Part shown: positions 25,245 through 34,051 of the stretch, in pieces
Position numbering within the stretch: position 1 is the first letter of the stretch
How the letters are laid out: each line of letters starts with the position of its first letter
Source: Pararhizobium sp.
GTDB lineage: Bacteria; Pseudomonadota; Alphaproteobacteria; Rhizobiales; Rhizobiaceae
Assembly (NCBI GenBank): GCA_017794825.1
Contig: CP051237.1
Span: 1,612,001-1,676,000 of the forward strand
Length of the DNA: 64,000 bases
Reading direction: 5' to 3'
Made by a program: the position numbers and the translations under genes
The notes under the pieces: model-generated
Databases searched by the model: none
What the model saw: only the letters and a program-made list of their open reading frames with translations
Told to the model about the DNA's origin: nothing

Positions 25245-26300
25245 CTATTCGACCGATTCACGCTCGACCAGCGGACACTCGACCTTGATCTGAGTCGGTC
25301 CGCTCTGCAAACCGCCGGCGGCGTCAATCAACAGTTCGGCCGCTATTTCTCCCATTTCGTATTGGGGAAGGACAAGCGTGGTCAGCGCAGGTCGGGTGAA
25401 TTGCGCGATCTCCCGGTCATCAAAACCGATGACCGACACGTCTTCCGGCACACTGCACCCGATTTCCCTCAGCGCGTCCAGGCAACCGACCGCCATCATG
25501 TCGTTGGCGCAGAAGATCGCGTCCGGCGGATAGCTCATCCTCATCAATTCGAGCGTCATTTCATAGCCGGTCGACGGTTCCCAGTTGCCTGGTCGAACCA
25601 GTCCGGGGTCGAAAGGTATGTCGTTGCTGGAAAGGGCCTGACGATAGCCCTTCAGCCGGTCACGCGATGCGTCCAGTCCCTCCTGACCGTTGATCATGCC
25701 GATACGCCTCCGGCCAGCCTTGATAAGGCGCGACGTGGCGACGCGTCCGGCCACCGTTTCTCCCGGACAGACGGAGGGTAGACGTCGCTGGGAATCATAG
25801 CAGTTCACAAGAACAGTCCGGTTCTCCAGCAACGCCTCGAAGGGTTCGATCCTGCGGGTCAGGATAGTGCCATAGATAATACCCAGCGTCGCTGACTGCT
25901 GGATCTGGCTGAAGACTATGGATTCGGTGATCCGGACGCCGTGCGTCACCGTAAGGTTGACGTTAATTCCGTATTCCAGCGCCTTTTCGCGCGCGCCGTC
26001 AAAGGCCAGCGCCATCCAGGGATCGGTCGTGATTTCATCAGCAACGAACCAGATGACGCCCTGCCCGGCTTCAGGGCTCTTTTGACCGCGTCTGACGAGT
26101 TCGTAACCGAGTTCGTCGGCCGCCTTGCTTACCCGCTGGCGCGTCGAATCGCTCAGTCTCGCTCCGGGGCTGCCGTTCAGCACAAGGGATACGGTCGCCT
26201 GGGACACGCCGGCCTTCGCGGCGACGTCCATCATGGTCGGTCTCGAGATGCTGCGACCCGATCGCCTTTGCTCCAAATCAGTCTCCAACGTTTCAAACAC
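25245..26300 (-). CDS. LacI-family transcriptional regulator of the sugar transport locus
   Basis: This 351-residue regulator has a LacI helix-turn-helix (TMMDVAAKAGVSQATVSLVLNG, about residues 22-43) with hinge helix (DSTRQRVSKAADELGYE) and a periplasmic-binding-protein-like core ending EMGEIAAELLIDAAGG. It lies downstream of an ABC ATPase and permease on the same strand, probably in their operon. Palindromic sequences at 28190-28199, 28210-28222 and 30381-30393 are the candidate operators. The effector should be the transported sugar or its derivative. Confidence 0.88.
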   Translation of the reverse strand: MFETLETDLEQRRSGRSISRPTMMDVAAKAGVSQATVSLVLNGSPGARLSDSTRQRVSKAADELGYELVRRGQKSPEAGQGVIWFVADEITTDPWMALAFDGAREKALEYGINVNLTVTHGVRITESIVFSQIQQSATLGIIYGTILTRRIEPFEALLENRTVLVNCYDSQRRLPSVCPGETVAGRVATSRLIKAGRRRIGMINGQEGLDASRDRLKGYRQALSSNDIPFDPGLVRPGNWEPSTGYEMTLELMRMSYPPDAIFCANDMMAVGCLDALREIGCSVPEDVSVIGFDDREIAQFTRPALTTLVLPQYEMGEIAAELLIDAAGGLQSGPTQIKVECPLVERESVE

Positions 26301-26380
26301 TCAAACTTCGTTATTCCAATCCCTTGCGGAATCCGCAACCCACGCCGGGACCAATGGCGGCCTGGCTGCCGCGAAGCCGC

Positions 26381-27376
26381 TTATTCGCGGCTGCGAAATC
26401 TCCTGATTCGTTCGAAGGCCACAGCCAGAACAATGAAGCAGCCGATAAAGGCGCCCTGCCAGAAGGTGGAGATTCCGAGCAGGATCAGCGAATTGCGGAT
26501 CACTTCGATCAGCAGCGCCCCGATGACGGCGCCGGCCACCGTGCCTTCGCCGCCAGCCAGATTGGCCCCGCCTATGACAGCTGCGGCGATCACCGTCAGT
26601 TCCATCGCGGTGCCCAGGTTGGTGGTGACGCTGCCAAGCCAGCCGATCATCAGAATGCCCGCCACTCCGGCCGTGAAGGCGGAAAACATGTAAACGGAAA
26701 CCTTCATCCCGCGTACGGGTATTCCGGTCAGGACTGCGGCGTTTTCGTTTCCACCGATGGCGAAGACGTGCTGTCCCCACCGGGTCCATCTGTAGACGAA
26801 GCTCATGATCAACGCGAGAATCGCAAGGGCGATGAGCGGATGCGGCAAACCGAACGTTGCCCCGCCTCCAAGCCAGAGCAGGACTTCGTGATCGGGTCCG
26901 AACTCGTAGATCATCTTGTTGTTCGACAGGACCAGCGCCATGGACCGCGCGAAGGAAAGCATTCCGAGCGTGACCACGAAAGGCGGCATTCCCACGAAGG
27001 CGATCAGCAACCCGTTCACCAGCCCTACCAGGAGCGCCGCGCCGAGAGCGAGAAGCACTGCGATGGAGATCGGATAACCGGCCTCCATGGTCGCTCCGAC
27101 CACGACTGCGGACAGCACCACGGACGCGCCAACCGACAGATCGATGCCGCCGGAGGCGATGACGGTCGTCATGCCGATCGCGATAATGGCCACGAACGCG
27201 AAGTTTCGGGTCACGTTGAACAGATTTCGCTCCGTCGCGAATGTGTCGGTCATCATGCTCAGGGCCAGGCATGCCAGCACGGCCGCGAGAAAGACCCAGA
27301 ACACCTGCTGACTGGCCAGTCGCGCCAGATAAGAACGGTGCTGACTGCCTTCGATGACTTGTTCCAGTGTCGTCAT
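26381..27376 (-). CDS. Sugar ABC transporter permease (RbsC/FrcC-like), system A
   Basis: This 331-residue inner-membrane protein has about 9-10 helices and the BPD_transp_2 signature (ASGGIDLSVGASVVLSAVV, AIGGNENAAVLTGIPVRGMKVSVY, NLGTAMELTVIAAAVIGGANLAGGEGTVAGAVIGAL). The ATG at 27376 follows GGGAGG; an in-frame ATG at 27388 is less likely. It sits 25 bp after the system A ATPase and 80 bp before the LacI gene. A ribose, xylose or fructose class sugar is expected; the sugar cannot be read from the sequence. Confidence 0.9.
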   Translation of the reverse strand: MTTLEQVIEGSQHRSYLARLASQQVFWVFLAAVLACLALSMMTDTFATERNLFNVTRNFAFVAIIAIGMTTVIASGGIDLSVGASVVLSAVVVGATMEAGYPISIAVLLALGAALLVGLVNGLLIAFVGMPPFVVTLGMLSFARSMALVLSNNKMIYEFGPDHEVLLWLGGGATFGLPHPLIALAILALIMSFVYRWTRWGQHVFAIGGNENAAVLTGIPVRGMKVSVYMFSAFTAGVAGILMIGWLGSVTTNLGTAMELTVIAAAVIGGANLAGGEGTVAGAVIGALLIEVIRNSLILLGISTFWQGAFIGCFIVLAVAFERIRRFRSRE

Positions 27377-27401
27377 GTTCCCTCCCACGCCTCAACCGCC
27401 G

Positions 27402-28151
27402 TCAAGCCGTATCGATGGCTCCGGTGATCAAGGCGGTCACTTCTTCCGGCGAACTCTGCGCCGTCGGTTTGTTCGCCACGAGTTCTCCACGCCGCAGAAC
27501 CGCGATACGGTCTGCGACGCCGAAGACATCCGGCATGCGATGGCTGATCAGGATCACGGCCAGTCCCTGGTCGCGCAGACGACGGATGAGATCCAGAACC
27601 TCCGCGACCTGCCGAACCGATATCGCAGCCGTGGGCTCGTCCATCAGCACCACCTTCGCATCGGCGAGCAGCGTTCTGGCGATCGCGACGGCCTGCCGCT
27701 GGCCGCCCGACATCTTGCGGACGAGGTCGCGCGGCCGGGTTTCTGATTTCAGTTGCGCGAACAATTCGCCGGCGCGACGGTTCATCGCCTTGTAGTCAAT
27801 GACGCGTATTGGTCCGACGCGGCGTAGCAATTCACGCCCGAGATACACGTTGGACGCCGCTGTCATATTATCGCAGAGCGCGAGATTCTGATAAACGATC
27901 TCGATACCAGCGCGTTGCGCATCCTTGGGATGATGAAAATCGCAGATCTTGCCGTCGAGTGCGATCGTGCCGGTCGAGGATCTGAAGTTGCCGGCGATAA
28001 TCTTGACCAGCGTCGACTTGCCGGCCCCGTTGTCGCCCATCAATCCGAGCACCTCTCCCTCTTCCAGGGAAAGGGAAACACCGCCAAGCGCTCTGATGGC
28101 GCCGAAATGTTTGCTGACATCGCTCAGTTTCAACCTCTGCACCAACGCCAT
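27402..28151 (-). CDS. Sugar ABC transporter ATPase, single domain (FrcA-like), system A
   Basis: This 249-residue ATPase has Walker A GDNGAGKST, signature KMSGGQRQAVAIARTL, Walker B VVLMDEPTAA and H-loop ISHRMPDV. Unlike RbsA it has one nucleotide-binding domain, as in rhizobial FrcA, and so works as a homodimer. It is the first gene of a minus-strand operon with the permease and the LacI regulator, divergent from the epimerase and binding-protein genes. A GGGAGG ribosome-binding site precedes the start. Confidence 0.9.
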   Translation of the reverse strand: MALVQRLKLSDVSKHFGAIRALGGVSLSLEEGEVLGLMGDNGAGKSTLVKIIAGNFRSSTGTIALDGKICDFHHPKDAQRAGIEIVYQNLALCDNMTAASNVYLGRELLRRVGPIRVIDYKAMNRRAGELFAQLKSETRPRDLVRKMSGGQRQAVAIARTLLADAKVVLMDEPTAAISVRQVAEVLDLIRRLRDQGLAVILISHRMPDVFGVADRIAVLRRGELVANKPTAQSSPEEVTALITGAIDTA

Positions 28152-28189
28152 TCCTCCCTGCCTGTTTCGGGATCATAACCGAAAATAGT

Positions 28190-28222
28190 TGACGCGTCAT
28201 TATTAGCAAATATTATCAATAT
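28190..28222. promoter_or_regulatory. Divergent promoter region with two palindromes
   Basis: TGACGCGTCA (28190-28199, perfect) is followed by ATATT-ATC-AATAT (28210-28222). The second closely matches ATATTA-C-TAATAT at 30381-30393, upstream of the second binding-protein gene. These are candidate LacI or promoter elements serving both divergent operons. Confidence 0.5.
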
Positions 28223-28238
28223 AAGCATGGGAGGCATC

Positions 28239-29219
28239 ATGAAACTCCTCGTTACCGGCGCGACCGGGAAAGTCGGAAGCAATTTCCTGCCTGCATTCCT
28301 GGCGGATCGGCGCTTTTCCGCCAGCCAGGTCGTCGCCCTGTGTCACAACCGCACGGTGTCCGACATACCCCGCGTCAAGAGCTTGCGCGGTTCCCTGTCG
28401 CAACGGGAGGACGTGGAAGCGGCCATGCACGGCGTGACCCATGTGCTGCATATGGCGGCGGTGAAGGAGTCGCCGGATCTGGCGATGGATGTTGCGGTCA
28501 AGGGCATGTTCCATCTGCTGGAGTCATTCCGGACGTCGGCGCATGCGCGCCAGTTCATACTGATCGGAGGAGACTGCTCCGTCGGCCATATCTTTCATCG
28601 GTACGACGGTCCGATCACCGAAAGTTCGCCGCGGCGCGCCTATCCGGGATGCTATGCGCTGACGAAGGTGATCGAGGAGGTCATGCTTGAGCAGTTCCAG
28701 ATTCAGTACGGCGTCAACGGATGCTGCCTGCGCGCGCCCTGGATCATGGAGAAAGACGACTTTCGCTTCGCAATGACATTCGGCGACGCGCAGTTCGGCG
28801 GTCCCGCCTGGGAGGATTTCATTGCGCCGGAGGACGTCGCGAAACTCGCCCGCAGGCGGTGCGTGCCACTGATGCGGGACGATTCCGGAGCGCCGCTCAA
28901 GCGAAATTTCGTGCACGTGTCGGATCTCGTCAGCGCAATTCTCGCCACGCTCGACAATCCGGCGGCGGAAAGACAGCTTCTCAATATCGCGATGGACGAA
29001 CCGGTCGATTACGGCAAGGCGGCGCAATATCTCGAGGAAACCCGCGGCTACACGATCGTGGATATCCACAGCGGACTTTTCAGCAACTGGCTGGACAACA
29101 CCAGGGCGAAGCTACGGCTTGGCTGGCGCCCGCGCCTCGATCTCGAGGCGCTTATCGAGGAGGCATGGAATTTTGTGCGGGCGGACAATGACCCGCGCAA
29201 GGTCTGGTATCCGGGCTAG
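28239..29219 (+). CDS. NAD-dependent epimerase/dehydratase (extended SDR)
   Basis: This 326-residue enzyme has an N-terminal Rossmann motif VTGATGKVGSNF and a downstream catalytic YALTK (YxxxK) near residue 144. It has an extended-SDR substrate domain and ends in LRLGWRPRLDLEALIEEAW. The ATG at 28239 follows GGGAGGCATC. Opening the plus-strand sugar transport operon, it probably oxidises or epimerises the imported sugar or sugar acid. No exact activity can be assigned. Confidence 0.82.
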   Translation: MKLLVTGATGKVGSNFLPAFLADRRFSASQVVALCHNRTVSDIPRVKSLRGSLSQREDVEAAMHGVTHVLHMAAVKESPDLAMDVAVKGMFHLLESFRTSAHARQFILIGGDCSVGHIFHRYDGPITESSPRRAYPGCYALTKVIEEVMLEQFQIQYGVNGCCLRAPWIMEKDDFRFAMTFGDAQFGGPAWEDFIAPEDVAKLARRRCVPLMRDDSGAPLKRNFVHVSDLVSAILATLDNPAAERQLLNIAMDEPVDYGKAAQYLEETRGYTIVDIHSGLFSNWLDNTRAKLRLGWRPRLDLEALIEEAWNFVRADNDPRKVWYPG

Positions 29220-29258
29220 CCCGGATGCCCGCATCAGTAACCAAGGGAGGAAAATCTG

Positions 29259-30251
29259 ATGAGGAAAAGTCGCATAACGCTCATGGTCGCCGCAGCGTTC
29301 GGGCTGTTGGCCGTCACCGCGCAGGCCCAGGACAAGAAGACGCTCGCCATCGTCGTAAAGGGGCTCGACAACCCCTTCTTCGAGCAAATCAACCTGGGAT
29401 GTCAGAAATGGATGTCGGAAAACGCCGACAGCGAATACGAGTGCCTGTACACCGGACCTGCCTCCTCGGCCGACGAGGCCGGGGAAGTGCAGATCGTTGA
29501 CGACCTGCTCACGCGCGGCGTTGCGGCCATCGCCATCTCGCCATCCAATGCCCCGGCAATGGCCAATCGCATCCGCCAGATCGGGCCGCAAGTGCCGGTC
29601 ATGACGATCGACGCCGATTTCCTCGAGCAGGATCGCGATCTTCGCAAGACCTATCTCGGCACGGACAACTATCTCATGGGCGTCAAGATGGCGGAAGAGG
29701 CCGGCAAGCTGAAGCCGGATGGCGGAACGGTGTGCCTTCAACTCGGCAATGTCGCGGCGGACAATATCAACGCGCGCGCGCAGGGGTTTCGGGATACTGC
29801 TTCCGGCGAGAAAGGGATCGATCGACTGGCCGGTCAAAACGGATGGACCGAAATCGACGGCTGCCCGGTCTTCACGAATGACCAGGCAGACCTCGCCAAC
29901 CAGCAAATGGCGGACACCTTCATCGCCAACCCGGATCTTGACGCCTTCATCCTGATCGGAGGTTGGGCCCAGTTCGCGCCGCAGGCTTATTCCCAGGTGA
30001 CCGACCAGGTGATGGACAAACTGAAGTCCAGGGACCTCATCATCATCGCGGGGGATACATTGCCGCCGCAGACCAAGGCCTTTCGTGACGGGCGGAGCCA
30101 TGCGCAGGTTGGCCAGCGTCCGTTCGAGATGGGATACCGCGCACCCGACGTCATGATCCAGTTGATCAACGGCGAAAGCGTCGACGATCCGCTCTATACC
30201 GGCCTCGACGTCTGCAATCAGGACGATCCCGGCTTCTGCGCCGACAACTGA
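29259..30251 (+). CDS. Sugar ABC transporter substrate-binding protein 1
   Basis: This 330-residue periplasmic protein has a Sec signal (MRKSRITLMVAAAFGLLAVT, cleavage near AQAQ) and the Peripla_BP_4 fold: VKGLDNPFFEQINLGCQKW at the start, QIVDDLLTRGVAAIAISPSNA, PVMTIDAD, and the C-terminal QRPFEMGYRAPDVMIQLINGE. GGGAGGAAAATCTG precedes the ATG. It lies 39 bp after the epimerase gene. The cysteine pair near the C-terminus (CNQDDPGFC) may form a disulphide. It could serve system A, which has no binding-protein gene on its own strand. Confidence 0.88.
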   Translation: MRKSRITLMVAAAFGLLAVTAQAQDKKTLAIVVKGLDNPFFEQINLGCQKWMSENADSEYECLYTGPASSADEAGEVQIVDDLLTRGVAAIAISPSNAPAMANRIRQIGPQVPVMTIDADFLEQDRDLRKTYLGTDNYLMGVKMAEEAGKLKPDGGTVCLQLGNVAADNINARAQGFRDTASGEKGIDRLAGQNGWTEIDGCPVFTNDQADLANQQMADTFIANPDLDAFILIGGWAQFAPQAYSQVTDQVMDKLKSRDLIIIAGDTLPPQTKAFRDGRSHAQVGQRPFEMGYRAPDVMIQLINGESVDDPLYTGLDVCNQDDPGFCADN

Positions 30252-30269
30252 TCGACCGACCGAGAACAG

Positions 30270-30289
30270 CCGGGCCATTCGTGGCCCGG
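30270..30289. terminator. UUCG-capped hairpin after binding protein 1
   Basis: CCGGGCCA-TTCG-TGGCCCGG is a perfect 8-bp stem 18 bp after the stop codon. No clean T-tract follows, so it may stabilise the upstream mRNA or terminate only weakly. Confidence 0.5.
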
Positions 30290-30380
30290 TCGCCGGTTCT
30301 TGAAACTATCGCGTGTGCTTTCATTTCGACCCTGCAAGATGAGGCGAAGAAGTTTTCCGTTGATAATCAAGGATCAAGTA

Positions 30381-30393
30381 TATTACTAATATT
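30381..30393. promoter_or_regulatory. AT-rich palindrome upstream of binding protein 2
   Basis: ATATTA-C-TAATAT, a perfect odd palindrome, is nearly identical to 28210-28222 in the divergent promoter. It lies 56 bp upstream of the ATG and suggests a second LacI-controlled promoter. Confidence 0.5.
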
Positions 30394-30449
30394 ATCTCCA
30401 CGCTCGCGCGTGATCGTAGCCGAAGCGCTACAAAACGGGAGGAAACAAC

Positions 30450-31403
30450 ATGAAACTGAAACTGCTGGCCGGCGCCTGCCTGATGGCGTCAGCGCTCTCT
30501 GCAAGCGCTCTCGCCCAGGACAAGCCGGAAATCGCCTTCGTGGTGAATGGTCCGTCGGATTTCTGGAAGATCATGGAGGCGGCCGTCGCCAAGGCCCAGA
30601 CCGAAATGCCGGACGTCACCTTGAGCTTCCGCTATCCCGAGCGCGCCGACGCCGCCGTTCAACGCCGCATGATGGATGATCTGGCGGCCGCCGGCGTGGA
30701 CGCCATGGCGGTTTCCGTGGTCGACCCTCCAACATCGACCGACGCGATCAACATGGTCGCAGACGAGATACCCTTCTTCACGTTCGATTCCGATGCAGAG
30801 CAATCGGACCGGATCGCCTATATCGGCTCATCCAACGTTCAGCTCGGCAAGATGGCAGGAGAGCTGATGATGAAGGCCATGGACGGCAAGGAAGGCAAGT
30901 GCATGGGCTTTGTGGGTTTGCCGGGCGCCGCCAACGCCAAGGAGCGGATCCAGGGCTACAATGAAGCTGTCGCCGGAACAGGTCTGGAACTGATAGACGT
31001 GCGTGGCGACGATATCGACCAGACCCGCGCCAGGGCCAATGTCGACGACGTGCTTGTGGCCAATCCGGACGTCAACTGCATGGTCGGCTTCTATTCCTAC
31101 AACCCGCCCAGAATGTACGAAGCGTTGCGCGATGCAGGAAAGCTGGGCGACATCACAGTGGTGGCCTTCGACGAGGATCCGATCACGCTGGGCGCCGTCA
31201 AGGAAGGCTCCTTTGCGGGCACGGTTGTTCAGCAGCCTTACGAATGGGGTTATCAGGGTTCAAAGCTGATCGCCGCCTACCTGAAGGGCGACAAGTCGGA
31301 CATTCCGGATGACGGCATCATCATCATTCCGGGACTGACGCTCACACAGGAGAATGTCGAGGCCTTCCAGACCGATTTCCAGGCCAAGTTGGCCGGCAAG
31401 TAA
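30450..31403 (+). CDS. Sugar ABC transporter substrate-binding protein 2
   Basis: This 317-residue periplasmic protein has a signal peptide (MKLKLLAGACLMASALSASA, cleavage after LAQ) and a Peripla_BP_4 body (IAFVVNGPSDFWKIMEAAVAKA, DDLAAAGVDAMAVSVVDP, PFFTFDSDA, YIGSSNVQLGKMAGELM, VVQQPYEWGYQGSKLIAAYLKG). GGGAGGAAACAAC precedes the ATG. It is followed by a strong hairpin and then the system B ATPase and permease, so it is most likely the system B binding protein. A lone cysteine pair (KCMGF, NCMVGF) is present. Confidence 0.9.
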   Translation: MKLKLLAGACLMASALSASALAQDKPEIAFVVNGPSDFWKIMEAAVAKAQTEMPDVTLSFRYPERADAAVQRRMMDDLAAAGVDAMAVSVVDPPTSTDAINMVADEIPFFTFDSDAEQSDRIAYIGSSNVQLGKMAGELMMKAMDGKEGKCMGFVGLPGAANAKERIQGYNEAVAGTGLELIDVRGDDIDQTRARANVDDVLVANPDVNCMVGFYSYNPPRMYEALRDAGKLGDITVVAFDEDPITLGAVKEGSFAGTVVQQPYEWGYQGSKLIAAYLKGDKSDIPDDGIIIIPGLTLTQENVEAFQTDFQAKLAGK

Positions 31404-31417
31404 CCGTGTCGCATTGA

Positions 31418-31451
31418 CCGCAGCCGGGGATTCCGGCTGCGGCCTTTTCTT
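31418..31451 (+). terminator. Attenuating terminator between binding protein 2 and the ATPase
   Basis: A perfect 10-bp stem (CCGCAGCCGG with CCGGCTGCGG), loop GGATT, is followed by CCTTTTCTT. Partial termination here would give more binding protein than ATPase, as is common in ABC operons. Confidence 0.7.
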
Positions 31452-31462
31452 CGGAGACGGAT

Positions 31463-33001
31463 GTGCCCGTGCTTTCTGACTTGCCTGTTCGCGATCCGGC
31501 TGACGAACCATTCATCAGGCTGAGCAATATCAGAAAAACCTATCCCGGCGTGGTGGCGCTGTCAGACTTCTCGATGGAAGTGCGGGCCGGAGAGGTGATC
31601 GGCATCGTTGGCGAGAACGGGGCAGGAAAATCAACGTTGATGAAGATACTGGGCGGCGTGACTCAACCCGACCAGGGCCTCATCGAGGTGGACGGACTGG
31701 CGCATGACGCCTTCACCGTCGAGGATTCCATGAAAGCCGGGATCGCGTTCGTACACCAGGAACTCAATCTGTTCGACAATCTCGATGTCGCGGCCAATGT
31801 CTTCATCGGCCGCGAGCCGCGCAAGAACGGCTTCCTGAAACTTATCGACAGCAAGAAGTTGAACGAGACCGTTCAGCCGCTTCTGGATCGCCTCGGAGCG
31901 ACATTCGGACCCACCACTCCGGTCTCGAGGCTTTCGCTGGCGCAGCAACAGATGGTCGAGATCGCGAAAGCACTGAGCATCAGGTCCCGGCTGGTTATTC
32001 TTGACGAACCGACTTCGAGCCTGCCGCTCGCAGAGACCGGCAAGTTGCTCGAAGTCATCGCAGGACTGAAGGCGCAGGGCATCGCCGTAATCTTCATTTC
32101 GCACCGCCTGCACGAGATTGTCGAAGCGTGCGACCGTGTTCTTGTACTGCGCGACGGCTGCCTGGTCGACACGCTGGAAGGCAACGAGATCAACCACGAC
32201 ACAATGGTCAGACTGATGGTGGGTCGGGACCTGAAAGTGGTTTATGCGTCGCCCGCCACGGCTCGGGGCGATGTCGCGCTCAGGGCAAACCGCGTTCGCA
32301 CGACCGCCTATCCGCACCAGGAAATCGAACTCGATCTTCACAAGGGTGAAATTCTGGGACTTGCAGGACTGGTCGGATCGGGTCGAACGGAACTTGCCCG
32401 TGTCCTGTTCGGCATCGACAGCGCCCTTGGCGGTTCGATCCTGCTCAACGGCGACGAGATCCATTTTGCTTCAGCGGCGGAGGCCATCGAGGCGAAAGTT
32501 TTCCTGGTGCCCGAAGATCGCAAGGGCGCCGGGCTGCTGCTCGATCTCACCATTGCAGAAAACGTGAGCCTGCCCAATCTCAGAGTGTATGTCCGCAATC
32601 TGCTCGTTTCGCGCTCCAGAGAGAGCGCGCAGGCCGAGAAAAGCCGCGACAACCTCGACATCAGAGCCCCGGGCGTGTCGATCCGCGCGCGCACGCTGTC
32701 GGGCGGAAATCAACAGAAGGTGGTCCTGGCGAAGTGGCTGGCCATGGATCCGCAGGTCATCATTTTCGATGAGCCGACCCGCGGCATCGATATCGGCGCG
32801 AAGTCCGAGATCTACAAGCTGATGCGCGAACTGTCCGACAGGGGCGTCGCCGTGCTGATGATTTCCTCCGACATGGAGGAAGTGATCGGCGTGTCCGACA
32901 GGGTCGCCGTGATGCATGAAGGTCGCATATCCGGCATACTGGCCCGGTCGGCGGCAAGCGAGGAGAATATTCTCAGGCTGGCGGTTGGCAAGACCGTCTG
33001 A
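31463..33001 (+). CDS. Sugar ABC transporter ATPase, two-domain (RbsA-like), system B
   Basis: This 512-residue protein has two nucleotide-binding domains. The first has Walker A GENGAGKST, a degenerate signature LSLAQQQMVEIAKAL and Walker B LVILDEPTSS. The second has a degenerate Walker A (GLVGSGRTELARVLFG), an intact signature LSGGNQQKVVLAKWL and Walker B VIIFDEPTRGID. This asymmetry is normal for RbsA/MglA-type ATPases. The GTG start follows GGAGACGG. It is co-transcribed with the permease 23 bp downstream. Confidence 0.92.
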   Translation: MPVLSDLPVRDPADEPFIRLSNIRKTYPGVVALSDFSMEVRAGEVIGIVGENGAGKSTLMKILGGVTQPDQGLIEVDGLAHDAFTVEDSMKAGIAFVHQELNLFDNLDVAANVFIGREPRKNGFLKLIDSKKLNETVQPLLDRLGATFGPTTPVSRLSLAQQQMVEIAKALSIRSRLVILDEPTSSLPLAETGKLLEVIAGLKAQGIAVIFISHRLHEIVEACDRVLVLRDGCLVDTLEGNEINHDTMVRLMVGRDLKVVYASPATARGDVALRANRVRTTAYPHQEIELDLHKGEILGLAGLVGSGRTELARVLFGIDSALGGSILLNGDEIHFASAAEAIEAKVFLVPEDRKGAGLLLDLTIAENVSLPNLRVYVRNLLVSRSRESAQAEKSRDNLDIRAPGVSIRARTLSGGNQQKVVLAKWLAMDPQVIIFDEPTRGIDIGAKSEIYKLMRELSDRGVAVLMISSDMEEVIGVSDRVAVMHEGRISGILARSAASEENILRLAVGKTV

Positions 33002-33024
33002 TCTGTGCGGGGGAGACGGAACAC

Positions 33025-34050
33025 ATGCTAAAAAAGGATATCGGGCTTCTTGTACTTATCATAGTGGTCGGCGCTGTGGTCGCGATCATAAATCCCCGGT
33101 TCCTGTCGCCCATCAACATCGCGAATACGGCCAATCTGGTCGGCCTGTTCGGCATTTTCGCCATCGGGCAAGGATTCGTCATCATCACCGGCGGGATTGA
33201 ACTGTCAGTCGGATCCGTCATCGCGCTTTTGGGCGTCATCTTTATCGATCTGATCGCCAACCAGGGCGTGCCCTGGCCCGTCGCCATCCTCCTGGTGATC
33301 ATCATCGGTTTCGTGATTGGCCTGATCCACGGTCTGCTGGTGACACGACTCAAGCTGCAGCCCTTCGTGGTAACGCTCTGCGGACTCCTGATCTATCGTG
33401 GAATTGCGCGGTTCTACACGCATGATGCGACCGCCGGATTTCCGTTCGGCGTCAATTTCCCCACACTGGAATGGCTCCTCACGGGCCGCACCGATTTTCT
33501 CGCGCTGGCTACCGGCGACAGTTTACACTCGCTGCCGCTTCCACACTCATTTGTCTTCATGCTCGCCCTGGCCGTTGTCATGTGGTTCGTGCTGCACCGG
33601 TCGGTGTTCGGACGTCACCTGTATGCGGTGGGGAAAAACGAGGAAGCGGCGCGATATTCAGGCATTCGGACGACCCGGGTCATCGTCTCGGCTTACATCA
33701 TCTGTGCGGTGCTGACCGCGATCGCTGCGATATTTTTCGCAATGTACACCCGGTCGATCCTGCCCTCAGGCCATGGAAACTTCTACGAACTCTACGCCAT
33801 CGCCGCCGCTGTTCTGGGTGGATTTTCGCTCCGCGGCGGCGAAGGATCGATCGTCGGCGTCGTTCTCGGCGCGATATTGCTGCAGATCCTCCAGAACCTC
33901 GTCAATCTGCTCGGGATTCCGTCATCCCTGAACTTTGCCGTGATGGGAACGGTTATTCTGATCGGCGCCATTGCAGACCAGCAGTTTGCGCGGTTCAGGG
34001 AACAACGCGGCCGAATGCGATCCCGGGTTTCGGAAACGGCGGACGGCTGA
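33025..34050 (+). CDS. Sugar ABC transporter permease (RbsC-like), system B
   Basis: This 341-residue membrane protein has about ten helices and the BPD_transp_2 signatures ITGGIELSVGSVIAL, AVGKNEEAARYSGIRTTRVIVSAY and AIAAAVLGGFSLRGGEGSIVGVVLGAILLQILQNLVNLLG. GGGGGAGACGG precedes the ATG. It is the last gene of the plus-strand sugar operon and converges on the ScfR-like gene (1-bp gap). A monosaccharide of the ribose class is the usual substrate. Confidence 0.9.
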   Translation: MLKKDIGLLVLIIVVGAVVAIINPRFLSPINIANTANLVGLFGIFAIGQGFVIITGGIELSVGSVIALLGVIFIDLIANQGVPWPVAILLVIIIGFVIGLIHGLLVTRLKLQPFVVTLCGLLIYRGIARFYTHDATAGFPFGVNFPTLEWLLTGRTDFLALATGDSLHSLPLPHSFVFMLALAVVMWFVLHRSVFGRHLYAVGKNEEAARYSGIRTTRVIVSAYIICAVLTAIAAIFFAMYTRSILPSGHGNFYELYAIAAAVLGGFSLRGGEGSIVGVVLGAILLQILQNLVNLLGIPSSLNFAVMGTVILIGAIADQQFARFREQRGRMRSRVSETADG

Positions 34051-34051
34051 T

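Noticed and set aside
29112..30278. Minus-strand open frame of 388 codons opposite binding protein 1
   Set aside because: The plus strand encodes a signal peptide and a full binding-protein fold, so the minus-strand frame is a shadow.
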